NCBI RefSeq assembly: GCF_025144145.1
Contig: NZ_CP083546.1
Span: 3,630,001 to 3,694,000 of the forward strand
Direction of reading: 5' to 3'
DNA: 64,000 bases
Source: Leisingera sp. M658
GTDB lineage: Bacteria; Pseudomonadota; Alphaproteobacteria; Rhodobacterales; Rhodobacteraceae
The position numbers and the translations under genes are program-made. The notes beneath the pieces are model-generated. The model searched no databases. It was given only the letters and a program-made list of their open reading frames with translations, and had not been told where the DNA came from. Positions 32,686 through 40,060 of the stretch are shown here, piece after piece; within the stretch, counting starts at the first letter, position 1, and each line of letters starts with the position of its first letter.

Positions 32686-33711
32686 ATGGAAAACAGGGAA
32701 GATCACAAGAACATCCGGCGAATCCTCTGCATTGATGGCGGCGGGATCAAAGGAACGCTGCCAGCAGCGTTCCTGGCGTCACTTGAAGAAGACCTTCAAG
32801 AACCCATCGGGCGCTATTTTGACCTCATATCCGGAACCTCTACTGGCGGCATCCTCGCTCTGGGTCTTGGCCTCGGGCACAGCGCCAGCAGCCTGCTCAA
32901 GCTGTATGAAGACCGCGGACCGACCATCTTTGGTCAGGAACAGGATGCGGACGCAAAGAAACGCTGGCCCAGCAAAGCGCTCACCAAACTGAAGGACTTC
33001 GGGCGGCACCTGGTTCAGCCAAAACATGACGCCGACATCCTCGCGCAAGAACTAGAGGCCGTTCTCCACGATGCAAAGATCGGAGATGCGCAAACACGAT
33101 TGGTCATTCCGGCGTGGGACCCGGATCAACGCAGCCCCTATATCTACAAAACTGCCCATCATGAACGGCTGACAACGGACTACCTCAGACCGGCGCTGGA
33201 CGCTGCGCTGGCCACCGCAGCCGCGCCTACCTATTTCAAGCGCCATCGCACATCCGACGATGTCGGTCTGACAGATGGTGGCACCTGGGCCAACAACCCG
33301 ACGGCCATCGCCGTCGTGGAGGCGATTTCGATCCTGGGATGGCAGCCACCTGAAGTTCGGGTTCTGAGCCTCGGGTGCTCTGATGAAATTTACATGCTCC
33401 CCGAAGAACCCGGCCTGGCACAGATCAATCTCAAGCTGCTCAACCTTTACACCGACGGGCAGTCTCACGGCGCGCTTGGGATGGCAAAACTGCTCCTAAA
33501 CCACCCCTATGACGGCGAAAGACTGCATCGTTATTCACCGCCGGTGTCGTCAGGCTTCTTCTCGTTGGACGACACATCGAAGATCAAGCGCCTCAAGGGG
33601 CTTGGGGCATCTGCTGCCCGAAATGCCAAACCACACCTGAAGCCCGTGTTCTTCAATGAACCGGCTGACCCCTTTAACCCAGTGTATCGACTAGCGGAGG
33701 ACGCAGCATGA
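32686..33711 (+). CDS. capV: CBASS effector, patatin-like phospholipase CapV
   Basis: A 341-aa patatin-like phospholipase. The oxyanion loop is DGGGIKG (residues 17-23), the nucleophile elbow is GTSTG with Ser52, and the dyad Asp is in LTDGG (Asp197). CapV is activated by the cyclic dinucleotide made by its partner CD-NTase and degrades the inner membrane to abort phage infection. It is the first gene of a three-gene operon with 4-bp ATGA overlaps between genes, which makes the assignment firm. Confidence 0.92.
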   Translation: MENREDHKNIRRILCIDGGGIKGTLPAAFLASLEEDLQEPIGRYFDLISGTSTGGILALGLGLGHSASSLLKLYEDRGPTIFGQEQDADAKKRWPSKALTKLKDFGRHLVQPKHDADILAQELEAVLHDAKIGDAQTRLVIPAWDPDQRSPYIYKTAHHERLTTDYLRPALDAALATAAAPTYFKRHRTSDDVGLTDGGTWANNPTAIAVVEAISILGWQPPEVRVLSLGCSDEIYMLPEEPGLAQINLKLLNLYTDGQSHGALGMAKLLLNHPYDGERLHRYSPPVSSGFFSLDDTSKIKRLKGLGASAARNAKPHLKPVFFNEPADPFNPVYRLAEDAA

Positions 33712-34913
33712 ACACGATTTTCCGGTCCCCGCTGACAGACGGCGACCTTCGCCGCCGCGCCAGTATCTTCACCATCCTGGATGAAATCGGCGAGGCCCTC
33801 GACCTGACAGAGACGCAATTCGAACGCGCCCGGCAAAGCTACAACGCGGTTGGAGAGTGGATCTCCGGCTCCGACGACCCAATTCTCGTCAAGACGCTTG
33901 TCTACCTGCAGGGATCGAGCGCGCTTGGCACCGCAGTGAAGCCCATTGGGCGCGATGAGTTCGATGTGGATCTCATTTGTTTCTGTGCAGCGGTATCTGT
34001 AGGGATCTCCCCTACCCAACTGAAGGCCGCCGTCGGCAACCGCCTGCGTGAACACAAGACCTACGCACCAATCCTGCAGGAAAAGAAACGGTGTTGGCGG
34101 CTCGACTATAAAGGGGATTTTCATCTCGATCTGTCCCCGACGATCGCCAACCCCCGCTGCCACAATGACGGCGAGCTGGTTCCTGATCGCAAGCTTCGCG
34201 AATGGCATCCTACAAACCCCAGAGCCTACAAAGCAAAGTTCGATGAGCGGGCCGCTCTTAAACCGCGGCTGACGCGCAGGATGGTGGCGATGCAACGCGA
34301 TCAGGCGACGGTCGAACCTTTCCCTGCATATCAGTCGGCGAAAGGAATTCTTCGGCGCACGGTCCAGCTCCTGAAAAGGCACCGCGATTTGTTCTTTGAG
34401 CACAACACGGATGAAATCGCGCCCATCTCGGTGGTCATCACGACCTTGGCGATGAGGGCATACGAATACTGCATCTATCGCCACGTGTTCGAAGATGAAC
34501 TTGATGTCCTGGTCGAGACTATCCGCATGATGCCTCATTTCATCGAGCGCCCTATCATCGATGGCCAACAGGCATATGCGGTCTGGAACGAGACCACTCA
34601 GGGTGAGAATTTCGCTGAGGGCTGGAACAAGGATGCGCGCAAAGCCAAGGCATTCTATGATTGGCACGAGAACGCGCTCGCTGACTTCGAAGCGCTCCGG
34701 GACGGCGTTGGTCAGGATACGCTGGCTTTGAATATGCAGCGCTCCTTCGGAGATCGCGTGGCAAACAACGTCCTTGAAAAGCACATCAGCACGGTATCAG
34801 GCGCCAGAAAAACGAACAGTCTGCTGGTGGCACCCACCATCGGTTTGACCACCACTAAAGCAGCAGCGGCGACGACGGCCGTCCCCTCCAACACCTTCTT
34901 CGGGGATCAGTGA
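33708..34913 (+). CDS. CBASS CD-NTase (cGAS/DncV-like nucleotidyltransferase)
   Basis: A 401-aa nucleotidyltransferase. The active site has QGSSALGTAV (Gly69-Ser70), then DEFDVDLIC with Asp86 and Asp88 as metal ligands, and FHLDLSP as the likely third acidic position. The neighbourhood, CapV before and an E2-like protein after, identifies it as the signal synthase of a CBASS system. Which cyclic dinucleotide it makes cannot be read here; CapV partners often use 3',3'-cGAMP or related dinucleotides. The C-terminus ends in a flexible Ala/Thr-rich tail, the part that E2-type enzymes conjugate in type II systems. Confidence 0.9.
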   Translation: MNTIFRSPLTDGDLRRRASIFTILDEIGEALDLTETQFERARQSYNAVGEWISGSDDPILVKTLVYLQGSSALGTAVKPIGRDEFDVDLICFCAAVSVGISPTQLKAAVGNRLREHKTYAPILQEKKRCWRLDYKGDFHLDLSPTIANPRCHNDGELVPDRKLREWHPTNPRAYKAKFDERAALKPRLTRRMVAMQRDQATVEPFPAYQSAKGILRRTVQLLKRHRDLFFEHNTDEIAPISVVITTLAMRAYEYCIYRHVFEDELDVLVETIRMMPHFIERPIIDGQQAYAVWNETTQGENFAEGWNKDARKAKAFYDWHENALADFEALRDGVGQDTLALNMQRSFGDRVANNVLEKHISTVSGARKTNSLLVAPTIGLTTTKAAAATTAVPSNTFFGDQ

Positions 34914-35383
34914 TGAAACCGGGCGGAAAACAGGACCTGACACTGGCGCAGCAGCTCCTGTTTCTCCGCTCAAGCGCTGTTGTCGGTGGCACCGGCAGCA
35001 TCAAGGCTCGAACGCTAACATGGCACACGACCATCCAGCCCACGGCCCTCTCCAGGGCGTACAGCGTCACATTCAAGTACCAAGCCGGACAATCTCCTGA
35101 TGTCTTTGTAAAGGATCCGGAGCTTACATCATTGGCTGAAGGCAGACTGATCCCGCACGTCTACACAAAGCCGCTGCGTCTTTGTCTCTATCTGCCCAGC
35201 ACCGGACAATGGGCCGCTTCAAAACGGGTTGACCAGACGATCATTCCCTGGACCTACCTGTGGCTGTTCTATTTTGAGGATTGGCTTGCAACCGACGACT
35301 GGAAAGGCGGCGGCCAGCACCCAGGCGAGAGCGCTGAGCAGCAGGACAACCGTCGCGTTCGAAGGAGCCTGACGCGGCTTTAA
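34910..35383 (+). CDS. CBASS E2-like protein (type II-short)
   Basis: A 157-aa protein with a bacterial E2 (ubiquitin-conjugating-like) fold. The pattern is a strand pair YSVTFKYQAGQSPDVFV, then IPHVY (His83) and RLCLYLP with the likely catalytic Cys92, followed by TIIPWTYLWLFYFEDWL and a WKGGGQHP end. This matches the E2 part of Cap2 and the stand-alone E2 of type II-short CBASS, which acts on the CD-NTase C-terminus. There is no E1 domain and no Cap3/JAB protease gene after it, so the operon is CapV-CD-NTase-E2 only. It overlaps the CD-NTase gene by 4 bp. Confidence 0.85.
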   Translation: MMKPGGKQDLTLAQQLLFLRSSAVVGGTGSIKARTLTWHTTIQPTALSRAYSVTFKYQAGQSPDVFVKDPELTSLAEGRLIPHVYTKPLRLCLYLPSTGQWAASKRVDQTIIPWTYLWLFYFEDWLATDDWKGGGQHPGESAEQQDNRRVRRSLTRL

Positions 35384-36097
35384 TACAAGCTCTTTTTTGC
35401 TCAGAATTGAATGCCAGCAGAGCTAACATTTGTGGCGGTCCACAATTGCGGTAGAACAACAATGCAGATGCCATGGATTATAGGCATGCCTACAGTCTAC
35501 CTAAGGCTGGTCGCCTGGCGAAGCACAGTCCGGATGCTGCAGCATTTCTGGCGTTTCTGCTGCCTAACAGAACTTGCCTATAGACTTTGAATGACTGTTT
35601 TCGGAGATCGGACTAGTTGCTCTCGCAGATGCCGCGAATGACGGCATTCCGCCCGACCTGTGGGTGCTGCCAAGTTGAACGCAGTCGGCAGATCGGGTCT
35701 GCTTTGGGCTGCGACTGACGTGCTGCGTCAGCAAAGGGCCGCCCCCAGGGCAATGACGGCTGAGGGCTCGCAGCTGACCTGCGGCGCTGCGGAACAGAAA
35801 CCTCATGTGGCGTTGACTGAAAGTCGGCTTCCAACGTTTCGCCAGGATCGGCTCGCGCCTGCAGAGAAGGTCCGGTTCCCGCCCGACCTACCCAATAAAA
35901 GAGCTAGGGGACGTCATCCCCACGCGCCTGCAATACAATTAGACATAGCGGCGTCCTCAGCTGACGCTTGCTGGCCGCACCAACCCCATCGAATTGTATT
36001 GCACTTGCTATCCCCAACCCTCGCCGGGAGCAGGTATTAGAGACGAGCGCCCTGAAGGGCTTCGCTCAAAACCAGTTTTGAAAGAGGGAAATATGTA
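35384..36097. other. Noncoding region between CBASS and the right transposon end
   Basis: About 700 bp without a supported gene. The first 500 bp look like degenerate spacer DNA. A strong 12-bp inverted repeat near 35,929-36,003 is listed separately. The TnsB-type repeats of the right end begin at about 36,098. Confidence 0.45.
35929..36003. repeat. Perfect 12-bp inverted repeat around a hairpin
   Basis: TGCAATACAATT (35929-35940) and AATTGTATTGCA (35992-36003) are perfect inverted repeats 51 bp apart. Between them GCGTC-ctcagct-GACGC forms a 5-bp hairpin, so the whole 75 bp could fold as a cruciform. The outer repeats have the size of terminal repeats of a tiny element, but no direct duplication is obvious outside. 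It is not one of the TnsB-type sites. Confidence 0.5.
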
Positions 36098-36183
36098 CAG
36101 CGTCATCACAGGGCCAAAGGTAAAGCTATGCGGCGCAAAGGCAATGTTCTGTCGCAAAAGGCAGAACTATGTGTCGCCTTACA
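36098..36183 (-). repeat. Right end of the Tn7-like transposon
   Basis: Read inward from 36183 on the minus strand, TGTAAGGCGACACATA is the terminus; further copies follow with a period of 20-21 bp at about 36141-36161 (CCTTTTGCGACAGAAC), 36119-36141 (CCTTTGCGCCGCATAGC) and, weaker, 36098-36120 (CCTTTGGCCCTG). This packed array of similar sites is what the right end of Tn7 looks like, where TnsB sites overlap closely, in contrast to the spaced sites of the left end. Confidence 0.8.
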
Positions 36184-36188
36184 CATGT
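36184..36188. repeat. Right target-site duplication CATGT
   Basis: The second copy of the 5-bp target duplication. AAAAAG follows at 36189-36194 and then the CCA end of the tRNA gene, so the insertion lies 6 bp beyond the tRNA, within the T-tract terminator side. Confidence 0.8.
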
Positions 36189-36194
36189 AAAAAG

Positions 36195-36271
36195 TGGCGG
36201 ACCGAGGAGGATTCGAACCCCCGACCCCTTGATTCGTAGTCAAGTACTCTATCCAGCTGAGCTATCGGTCC
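36195..36271 (-). tRNA. tRNA-Arg (anticodon ACG)
   Basis: A complete 77-nt cloverleaf with encoded CCA on the minus strand. The acceptor stem is GGACCGA paired with TCGGTCC. The anticodon stem-loop is CTTGA-CTACGAA-TCAAG, giving anticodon ACG (read as ICG after editing, decoding CGU/CGC/CGA). The T arm has GGTTCGAATCC. A short T-run follows the CCA end. The adjacent transposon leaves the gene intact and is presumably targeted to it. Confidence 0.95.
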
Positions 36272-36497
36272 ACTGCGGCGGGGTTTAATCGCAGCACCGT
36301 ACAGGCGCAACCCCAAAAGAGATCAATGCCCGTATTTCTTACCTGCCTTTCCCGCCAAAGTGCACAGGCCGGTTGAGCACTGCCAGCTTCTGCAACCCCA
36401 GCCCGGCTAAATGTGGTATAAGGCAAAAGCTGACGATCTTGCCACTGCCCTTGACCCAAGGGAAGCAACACTTAGAAACGGAAAAAGGGGACAGAAA

Positions 36498-37148
36498 ATG
36501 CCGGACCGGCAGTCCGCAGAGTTTCAGCTTAGGCCGCTGGAAGCGGAAGACCTCGCCACAATGGCCGGCTGGTTTCAGAATGTGACCGACCTGGCCTGCT
36601 TTGACCGCGCTGCCCGGTCCCCCCTCAGCCTGCCTGCCATTGCACAGGCCTGGATCCCCCCTGCCGGTCCTGCGCCGGATACCAGCAAGTGCTGGTTTGC
36701 AATTGTTACAAATACCAATGCATTGTGCGGTATTGCCGGGCTGGAAAGCATCTCCATGGTCAACCGGGACGCCATCATTGCGCTTTTCATTGAGCAGTCC
36801 AGACGCCGGCAGGGCATCGGGATCCGGTCGCTTGCGCTGCTTCTCGACTTTGCATTCCGCCAGATCGGGCTAAATCGCATTACATCATATTACCGTGCCG
36901 ACAATACCCGCAGCGAGGAACTCACCACGCGCGCAGGCTTCGCAACCGAAGGCAGGATGCGGGCAGCCTGGTATGCAGAAGGCCGGTACTTCGACATGAT
37001 CACTGTAGGCCTCCTCAGGGAGGAATGGGAGGCCGGCCGCAGGGTTCTCGCGCAGGAGCTTGACGCCTGTGTGAAGGCAAGCTTCCACGGCGCGGAGATT
37101 ACCGGCTGGGCCTGGCCGCCGGGCCCGGAAGACCCGCCCGCAGGCTGA
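36498..37148 (+). CDS. GNAT-family N-acetyltransferase
   Basis: A 216-aa RimJ/RimL-type GNAT protein. It begins FQLRPLEAEDLATMAGWFQN, carries the acetyl-CoA loop at IEQSRRRQGIGIRSLALLLD (the Q/RxxGxG/A motif), and the typical GLNRITSYYRADNTRSEELT segment, where a partner asparagine precedes the last strand with AGFATEGRMR. The substrate may be an amino-acyl group, an amine or a ribosomal protein. The ATG at 36498 follows AGGGGA and is preferred to one 87 bp earlier. It is the first protein gene beyond the tRNA, outside the transposon. Confidence 0.82.
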   Translation: MPDRQSAEFQLRPLEAEDLATMAGWFQNVTDLACFDRAARSPLSLPAIAQAWIPPAGPAPDTSKCWFAIVTNTNALCGIAGLESISMVNRDAIIALFIEQSRRRQGIGIRSLALLLDFAFRQIGLNRITSYYRADNTRSEELTTRAGFATEGRMRAAWYAEGRYFDMITVGLLREEWEAGRRVLAQELDACVKASFHGAEITGWAWPPGPEDPPAG

Positions 37149-37219
37149 CCGGCAGAACAAAAGGGCAGAACCGGCTTCTCCGGCAGTTCTTGCCGACACT
37201 CACAGGAGGAGGACAGCTT

Positions 37220-38992
37220 GTGAGCGGCCAAAGAAAAAAAACAACGGTCCGGCGCCAGCTTGGAGCAGTGCTGTTTGCCGATGTTGTCGGCTATGCCCGG
37301 CTTATGGGCAATGACGAAATCGACACATACAGCGCACTTAAATCCCTGCTGGAAGAACTGGAAACAGCATGCAATGCGCATGACGGTCAAGTGGTTGCAG
37401 TTCGCGGCGACGGGGTTCTAGCGTTGTTTGAAACAGCGACTAACGCGGTGAAATTCGGTGTCGAACTGCACCGCATTGCAGAGCAGAACAACAGTGCACG
37501 GCCAGAAGACCAGCAGCTTCGGTTTCGGGCCGGTGTGCATATGGGCGAAATCCTGGTCGATGACCGCGGCATTCACGGCGACAATGTCAACATTGCCGCC
37601 CGGCTGCAGGAAATTGCCGAACCGGGCCGGGTTTTTGTCAGCGGGTCGGTTTATGAACAGATCCGCAACCGGCTACGCTTTGGTTTTGAGTTTCTTGGCC
37701 CGCAGCGCCTTAAGAATATCGCGGAACCGGTGCCCTCCTATTGTGTCCGCAGCGAGGTCGCCGGAGCGGCCATGGCCGCCACCCGGCGTCCTCCGGAGGC
37801 GCAGCCCGCAGGCCGTCCGCCCCCCGGCATACCATCGGTCGCCGTGCTGCCGTTTGCCAGCCTGAGCGGCGATCAATCCGACAGCTGGTTTGCGGACGGG
37901 CTGACAGAAGACATCATCCTGAACCTGTCCAAATTCAAAAATCTCTTTGTCATAGCCCGCAATTCTGCCTTTTTCTTCAAGACCCGTTCGATGCCCCCTC
38001 AGGAAGCCGCGCGTGAATTGGGGGTACGCTACGTCGCACGCGGCAGCGTCCGCCGGGCCGGAGCAAGGGTAAGGATCGCCATTGAACTGATTGACGCGGA
38101 TTCTGGGCGAACGATCTGGGGCGAGCGTTATGACCGGAACATCGACGATATTTTTGCCATCCAGGACGAGGTAACGGATGCAATCGTTGCGGCAACGGCT
38201 GTTCTGATCGAAGCCCAGGAACGCAAACGGATGGCGCAGGCAGCACCGGCAGATCTTGCTGCCTATGGCTTTGTTCTGCGCGGGCAGCAGTTTATTTTCC
38301 GCTACACCAGGCAGGATAACCGCGAAGCCCAGACCCTGTACGAACGCGCCCTTGCGCGGGATCAGGATTATGCCCGGGCCTCGGCCGCAATATCACGCAC
38401 CCTGAACATTGATTGGCGCTATTCCTGGGCCAAGGACGCCGAGCACGCGCTGGATACAGCCCTGTCTTATGCCCAAAAAGCGGTGGAGCTGGATCCAACC
38501 GATGCCCGTGGTTTCGGTGAGCTGGGATTTGTGCATCTTTACCGGAAAGAGCATGACGCAGCGATCGGCGCTTACCGGCGCGCCCTTGCGCTTAACCCGA
38601 ATGATGCCGACCTGCTTTCGGACTACGCCGATGCGCTGGCCCATTCCGGTGACAATGAAACAGCCATCGAAAGCCTGCAACAGGCGATGCGGCTGAACCC
38701 CTATTTTCCCGATCAATACCTCTGGCACCTGGGCGGCGCCTACTACAACCTCAAGCACTATGAGGCGGTCATAGAAACGCTCACCAAAATGAACAATCCG
38801 ACCGAGGGACAGCGGATGCTGGCCGCCAGCTATGCGCAGATGGGCAAGATGGAACTGGCCCGGGACATGGCCGCCCGGCACCGCGAAGCACATCCGAATT
38901 TTTCATTGGAACGCTGGACCGAGGTGCAGCCTGACCGGCTGGAAGAAGACACCCAGCATTTTGTCGAAGGCCTGAAGAAAGCCGGTTTCTAA
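37220..38992 (+). CDS. Class III adenylate/guanylate cyclase with TPR domain
   Basis: A 590-aa protein. Residues about 5-175 are a class III cyclase catalytic domain: FADVVGYARLMGNDE with a metal-binding Asp, VVAVRGDGVLALFE with the second Asp, and an IHGDNVNIAARLQEIAEPG segment. A TolB-like linker comes next (VAVLPFASLSGDQSDSWFAD), then SGRTIWGERYDRNIDDIFAI. The C-terminal half has TPR repeats (for example AQKAVELDPTDARGFGELGF and RRALALNPNDADLLSDYADA). The build is common in rhizobia and roseobacters for cytosolic cyclases regulated by unknown input. GTG 37220 is chosen because GGAGGAGG lies 7 nt before it. Confidence 0.88.
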   Translation: MSGQRKKTTVRRQLGAVLFADVVGYARLMGNDEIDTYSALKSLLEELETACNAHDGQVVAVRGDGVLALFETATNAVKFGVELHRIAEQNNSARPEDQQLRFRAGVHMGEILVDDRGIHGDNVNIAARLQEIAEPGRVFVSGSVYEQIRNRLRFGFEFLGPQRLKNIAEPVPSYCVRSEVAGAAMAATRRPPEAQPAGRPPPGIPSVAVLPFASLSGDQSDSWFADGLTEDIILNLSKFKNLFVIARNSAFFFKTRSMPPQEAARELGVRYVARGSVRRAGARVRIAIELIDADSGRTIWGERYDRNIDDIFAIQDEVTDAIVAATAVLIEAQERKRMAQAAPADLAAYGFVLRGQQFIFRYTRQDNREAQTLYERALARDQDYARASAAISRTLNIDWRYSWAKDAEHALDTALSYAQKAVELDPTDARGFGELGFVHLYRKEHDAAIGAYRRALALNPNDADLLSDYADALAHSGDNETAIESLQQAMRLNPYFPDQYLWHLGGAYYNLKHYEAVIETLTKMNNPTEGQRMLAASYAQMGKMELARDMAARHREAHPNFSLERWTEVQPDRLEEDTQHFVEGLKKAGF

Positions 38993-39066
38993 AAGGCCGG
39001 CCCCCAGGACAGGAACACCAGCCCTTTCCTATCAAGTCACAGCAACCCTCTGCCATATACTCAAGC

Positions 39067-39912
39067 TCAGTCGCCGGACCCGCGTGCTTTCGCGCCGCTG
39101 ACCTTGGCGCCGCTGACCTTGGCGCCGCTTACTTTGGCACCACTCACCTTGGCGCCGCTGACCTTGGCGCCGCTTATCGAAGGTCCACCGTCACCGAAAT
39201 AGACATCCAGCAGCACCTGTTCCAGCCTGCCGGCCATCACATCCATCCGGATCGTGTAATCGGCCTTGTCATAATCCCAAACCCGGATGTCGTTTGCGAT
39301 CTGATACTCCGCCGAGGCAACACCGGTCACGGAAGGGTTCAGCGGCGCCCGGGACACCTGAACCTGATCGGCAGGCGATTCTGGACCTGTCGCGCTGTCA
39401 CCGTCGCCATGCACAAGGAAAATCACCGGTTCCGGCAGTTCAAAATAGGTGCCCTCATAGGAAAACCCGTAGATACGGGCGAGATTCGCATCATCGCTTA
39501 GCTGGTCGCCAAGCAGGTTGTTTCTGCCCTGGCCTTTTTGCCGCCGTTTTCCCGCCCGGGAAAATTCCTGCTGCCCGGCATCATAATCACCGACCTGCTT
39601 CCACAAACCTTGGCGGGGACCGTGAGCAACCTCAAGTATGGTTCCTTTAGGGAATTGCCGCTGATGAACCCAAGGATTTTCGCTTCCCGCTCCAACCTCA
39701 TAAAGGCCATTTTCAGCCTTGTCATCCTGCGCCATGACCAGAACTTTGTCACCAGCCTTAACAGTTTCGCCGTTTACTTTAGTACCTTCCAATTTTGGCG
39801 TCTTGCTAACCGTGCCAACATCAGCCCCCGCAAATTTGGGGACTATTTTCATGTCGTCGATCAAACGCCCAAATAACAACACTTCAGAAAAACTCAGCAA
39901 AGACTCGGCCAC
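39067..39912 (-). CDS. Protein with C-terminal SGAK pentapeptide-type repeats
   Basis: A 281-aa protein in the YcaO-TfuA neighbourhood. Residues about 20-110 resemble a domain seen in phage tail and surface proteins (KVNGETVKAGDKVLVMAQDD, then AENGLYEVGAG). The middle is strand-rich (YGFSYEGTYFELPEPVIFLV). The end consists of six units reading SGAKV, the last SGAKA, followed by RGSGD; this is a short run of pentapeptide-type repeats. I start at GTG 39912, with AGGAG 8 nt upstream, instead of the GTG at 39921. The repeats could be a solenoid or could be the tail modified by the YcaO enzyme; neither is shown by sequence. Confidence 0.6.
   Translation of the reverse strand: MAESLLSFSEVLLFGRLIDDMKIVPKFAGADVGTVSKTPKLEGTKVNGETVKAGDKVLVMAQDDKAENGLYEVGAGSENPWVHQRQFPKGTILEVAHGPRQGLWKQVGDYDAGQQEFSRAGKRRQKGQGRNNLLGDQLSDDANLARIYGFSYEGTYFELPEPVIFLVHGDGDSATGPESPADQVQVSRAPLNPSVTGVASAEYQIANDIRVWDYDKADYTIRMDVMAGRLEQVLLDVYFGDGGPSISGAKVSGAKVSGAKVSGAKVSGAKVSGAKARGSGD
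39087..39175 (-). repeat. 15-bp tandem repeats encoding SGAKV
   Basis: About six copies of a 15-bp unit like GCCGCTGACCTTGGC (plus strand) encode the SGAK units. Two copies carry third-position changes, so the protein repeat is better kept than the DNA repeat, a sign of selection for the peptide. Confidence 0.75.
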
Positions 39913-40060
39913 CGTACACACTCCTGTGGCTATGGAAACAAATCAGGATGACAATTCAAAAAAGGACAGGTCTGGATTTTCTGCAGGTTCTGATGCCTTG
40001 AATGTCCCCCTGAGGGGTAAAATAGCACAAAAAGAATAGAATTTGTAGACAATCCGCCTG

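Larger units (their letters stand above)
10751..36183. mobile_element. Tn7-like transposon inserted next to tRNA-Arg
   Basis: A 25,433-bp element. The left terminus reads TGCCGGGCGACACATA inward; the right terminus reads TGTAAGGCGACACATA inward on the other strand, 13 of 16 identical. Both are flanked by the 5-bp duplication CATGT. Each end has further related repeats. Inside are tnsA, tnsB, tnsC and tniQ in order on the minus strand, preceded by a ner-like gene. The right end stops 11 bp before the 3' CCA of tRNA-Arg(ACG), so insertion is downstream of the tRNA and leaves it intact, like TnsD/TniQ homing at glmS in Tn7. Cargo is a recombinase-ParB-ParB module on the left and defence genes (TIR protein, CBASS) on the right. 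TnsA together with TnsB implies cut-and-paste. No CRISPR array or Cascade gene is present, so targeting is presumably by the TniQ protein alone. The tns operon lies in the middle and not against one end, which is unusual. Confidence 0.88.

Noticed and set aside
35384-36100. A retron or integron attC array behind CBASS
   Set aside because: No reverse transcriptase or integron integrase is near, and the inverted repeats lack the attC core consensus.
36195-36271. tRNA-Arg as the attachment site of a tyrosine-integrase island
   Set aside because: No tyrosine integrase is present and the tRNA 3' end is not repeated at the left border. The 5-bp duplication and Tn7-type termini explain the insertion fully.
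39087-39175. Short tandem repeats as a possible CRISPR array
   Set aside because: The 15-bp unit has no spacers and codes for SGAK repeats in frame. No cas genes are present in the window.
39932-40039. A 35-aa plus-strand frame (METNQDDNSKK...) as a precursor peptide for YcaO
   Set aside because: It has no ribosome binding site, lies opposite to all genes of the cluster and lacks Cys/Ser/Thr-rich core character. It remains possible but unsupported.
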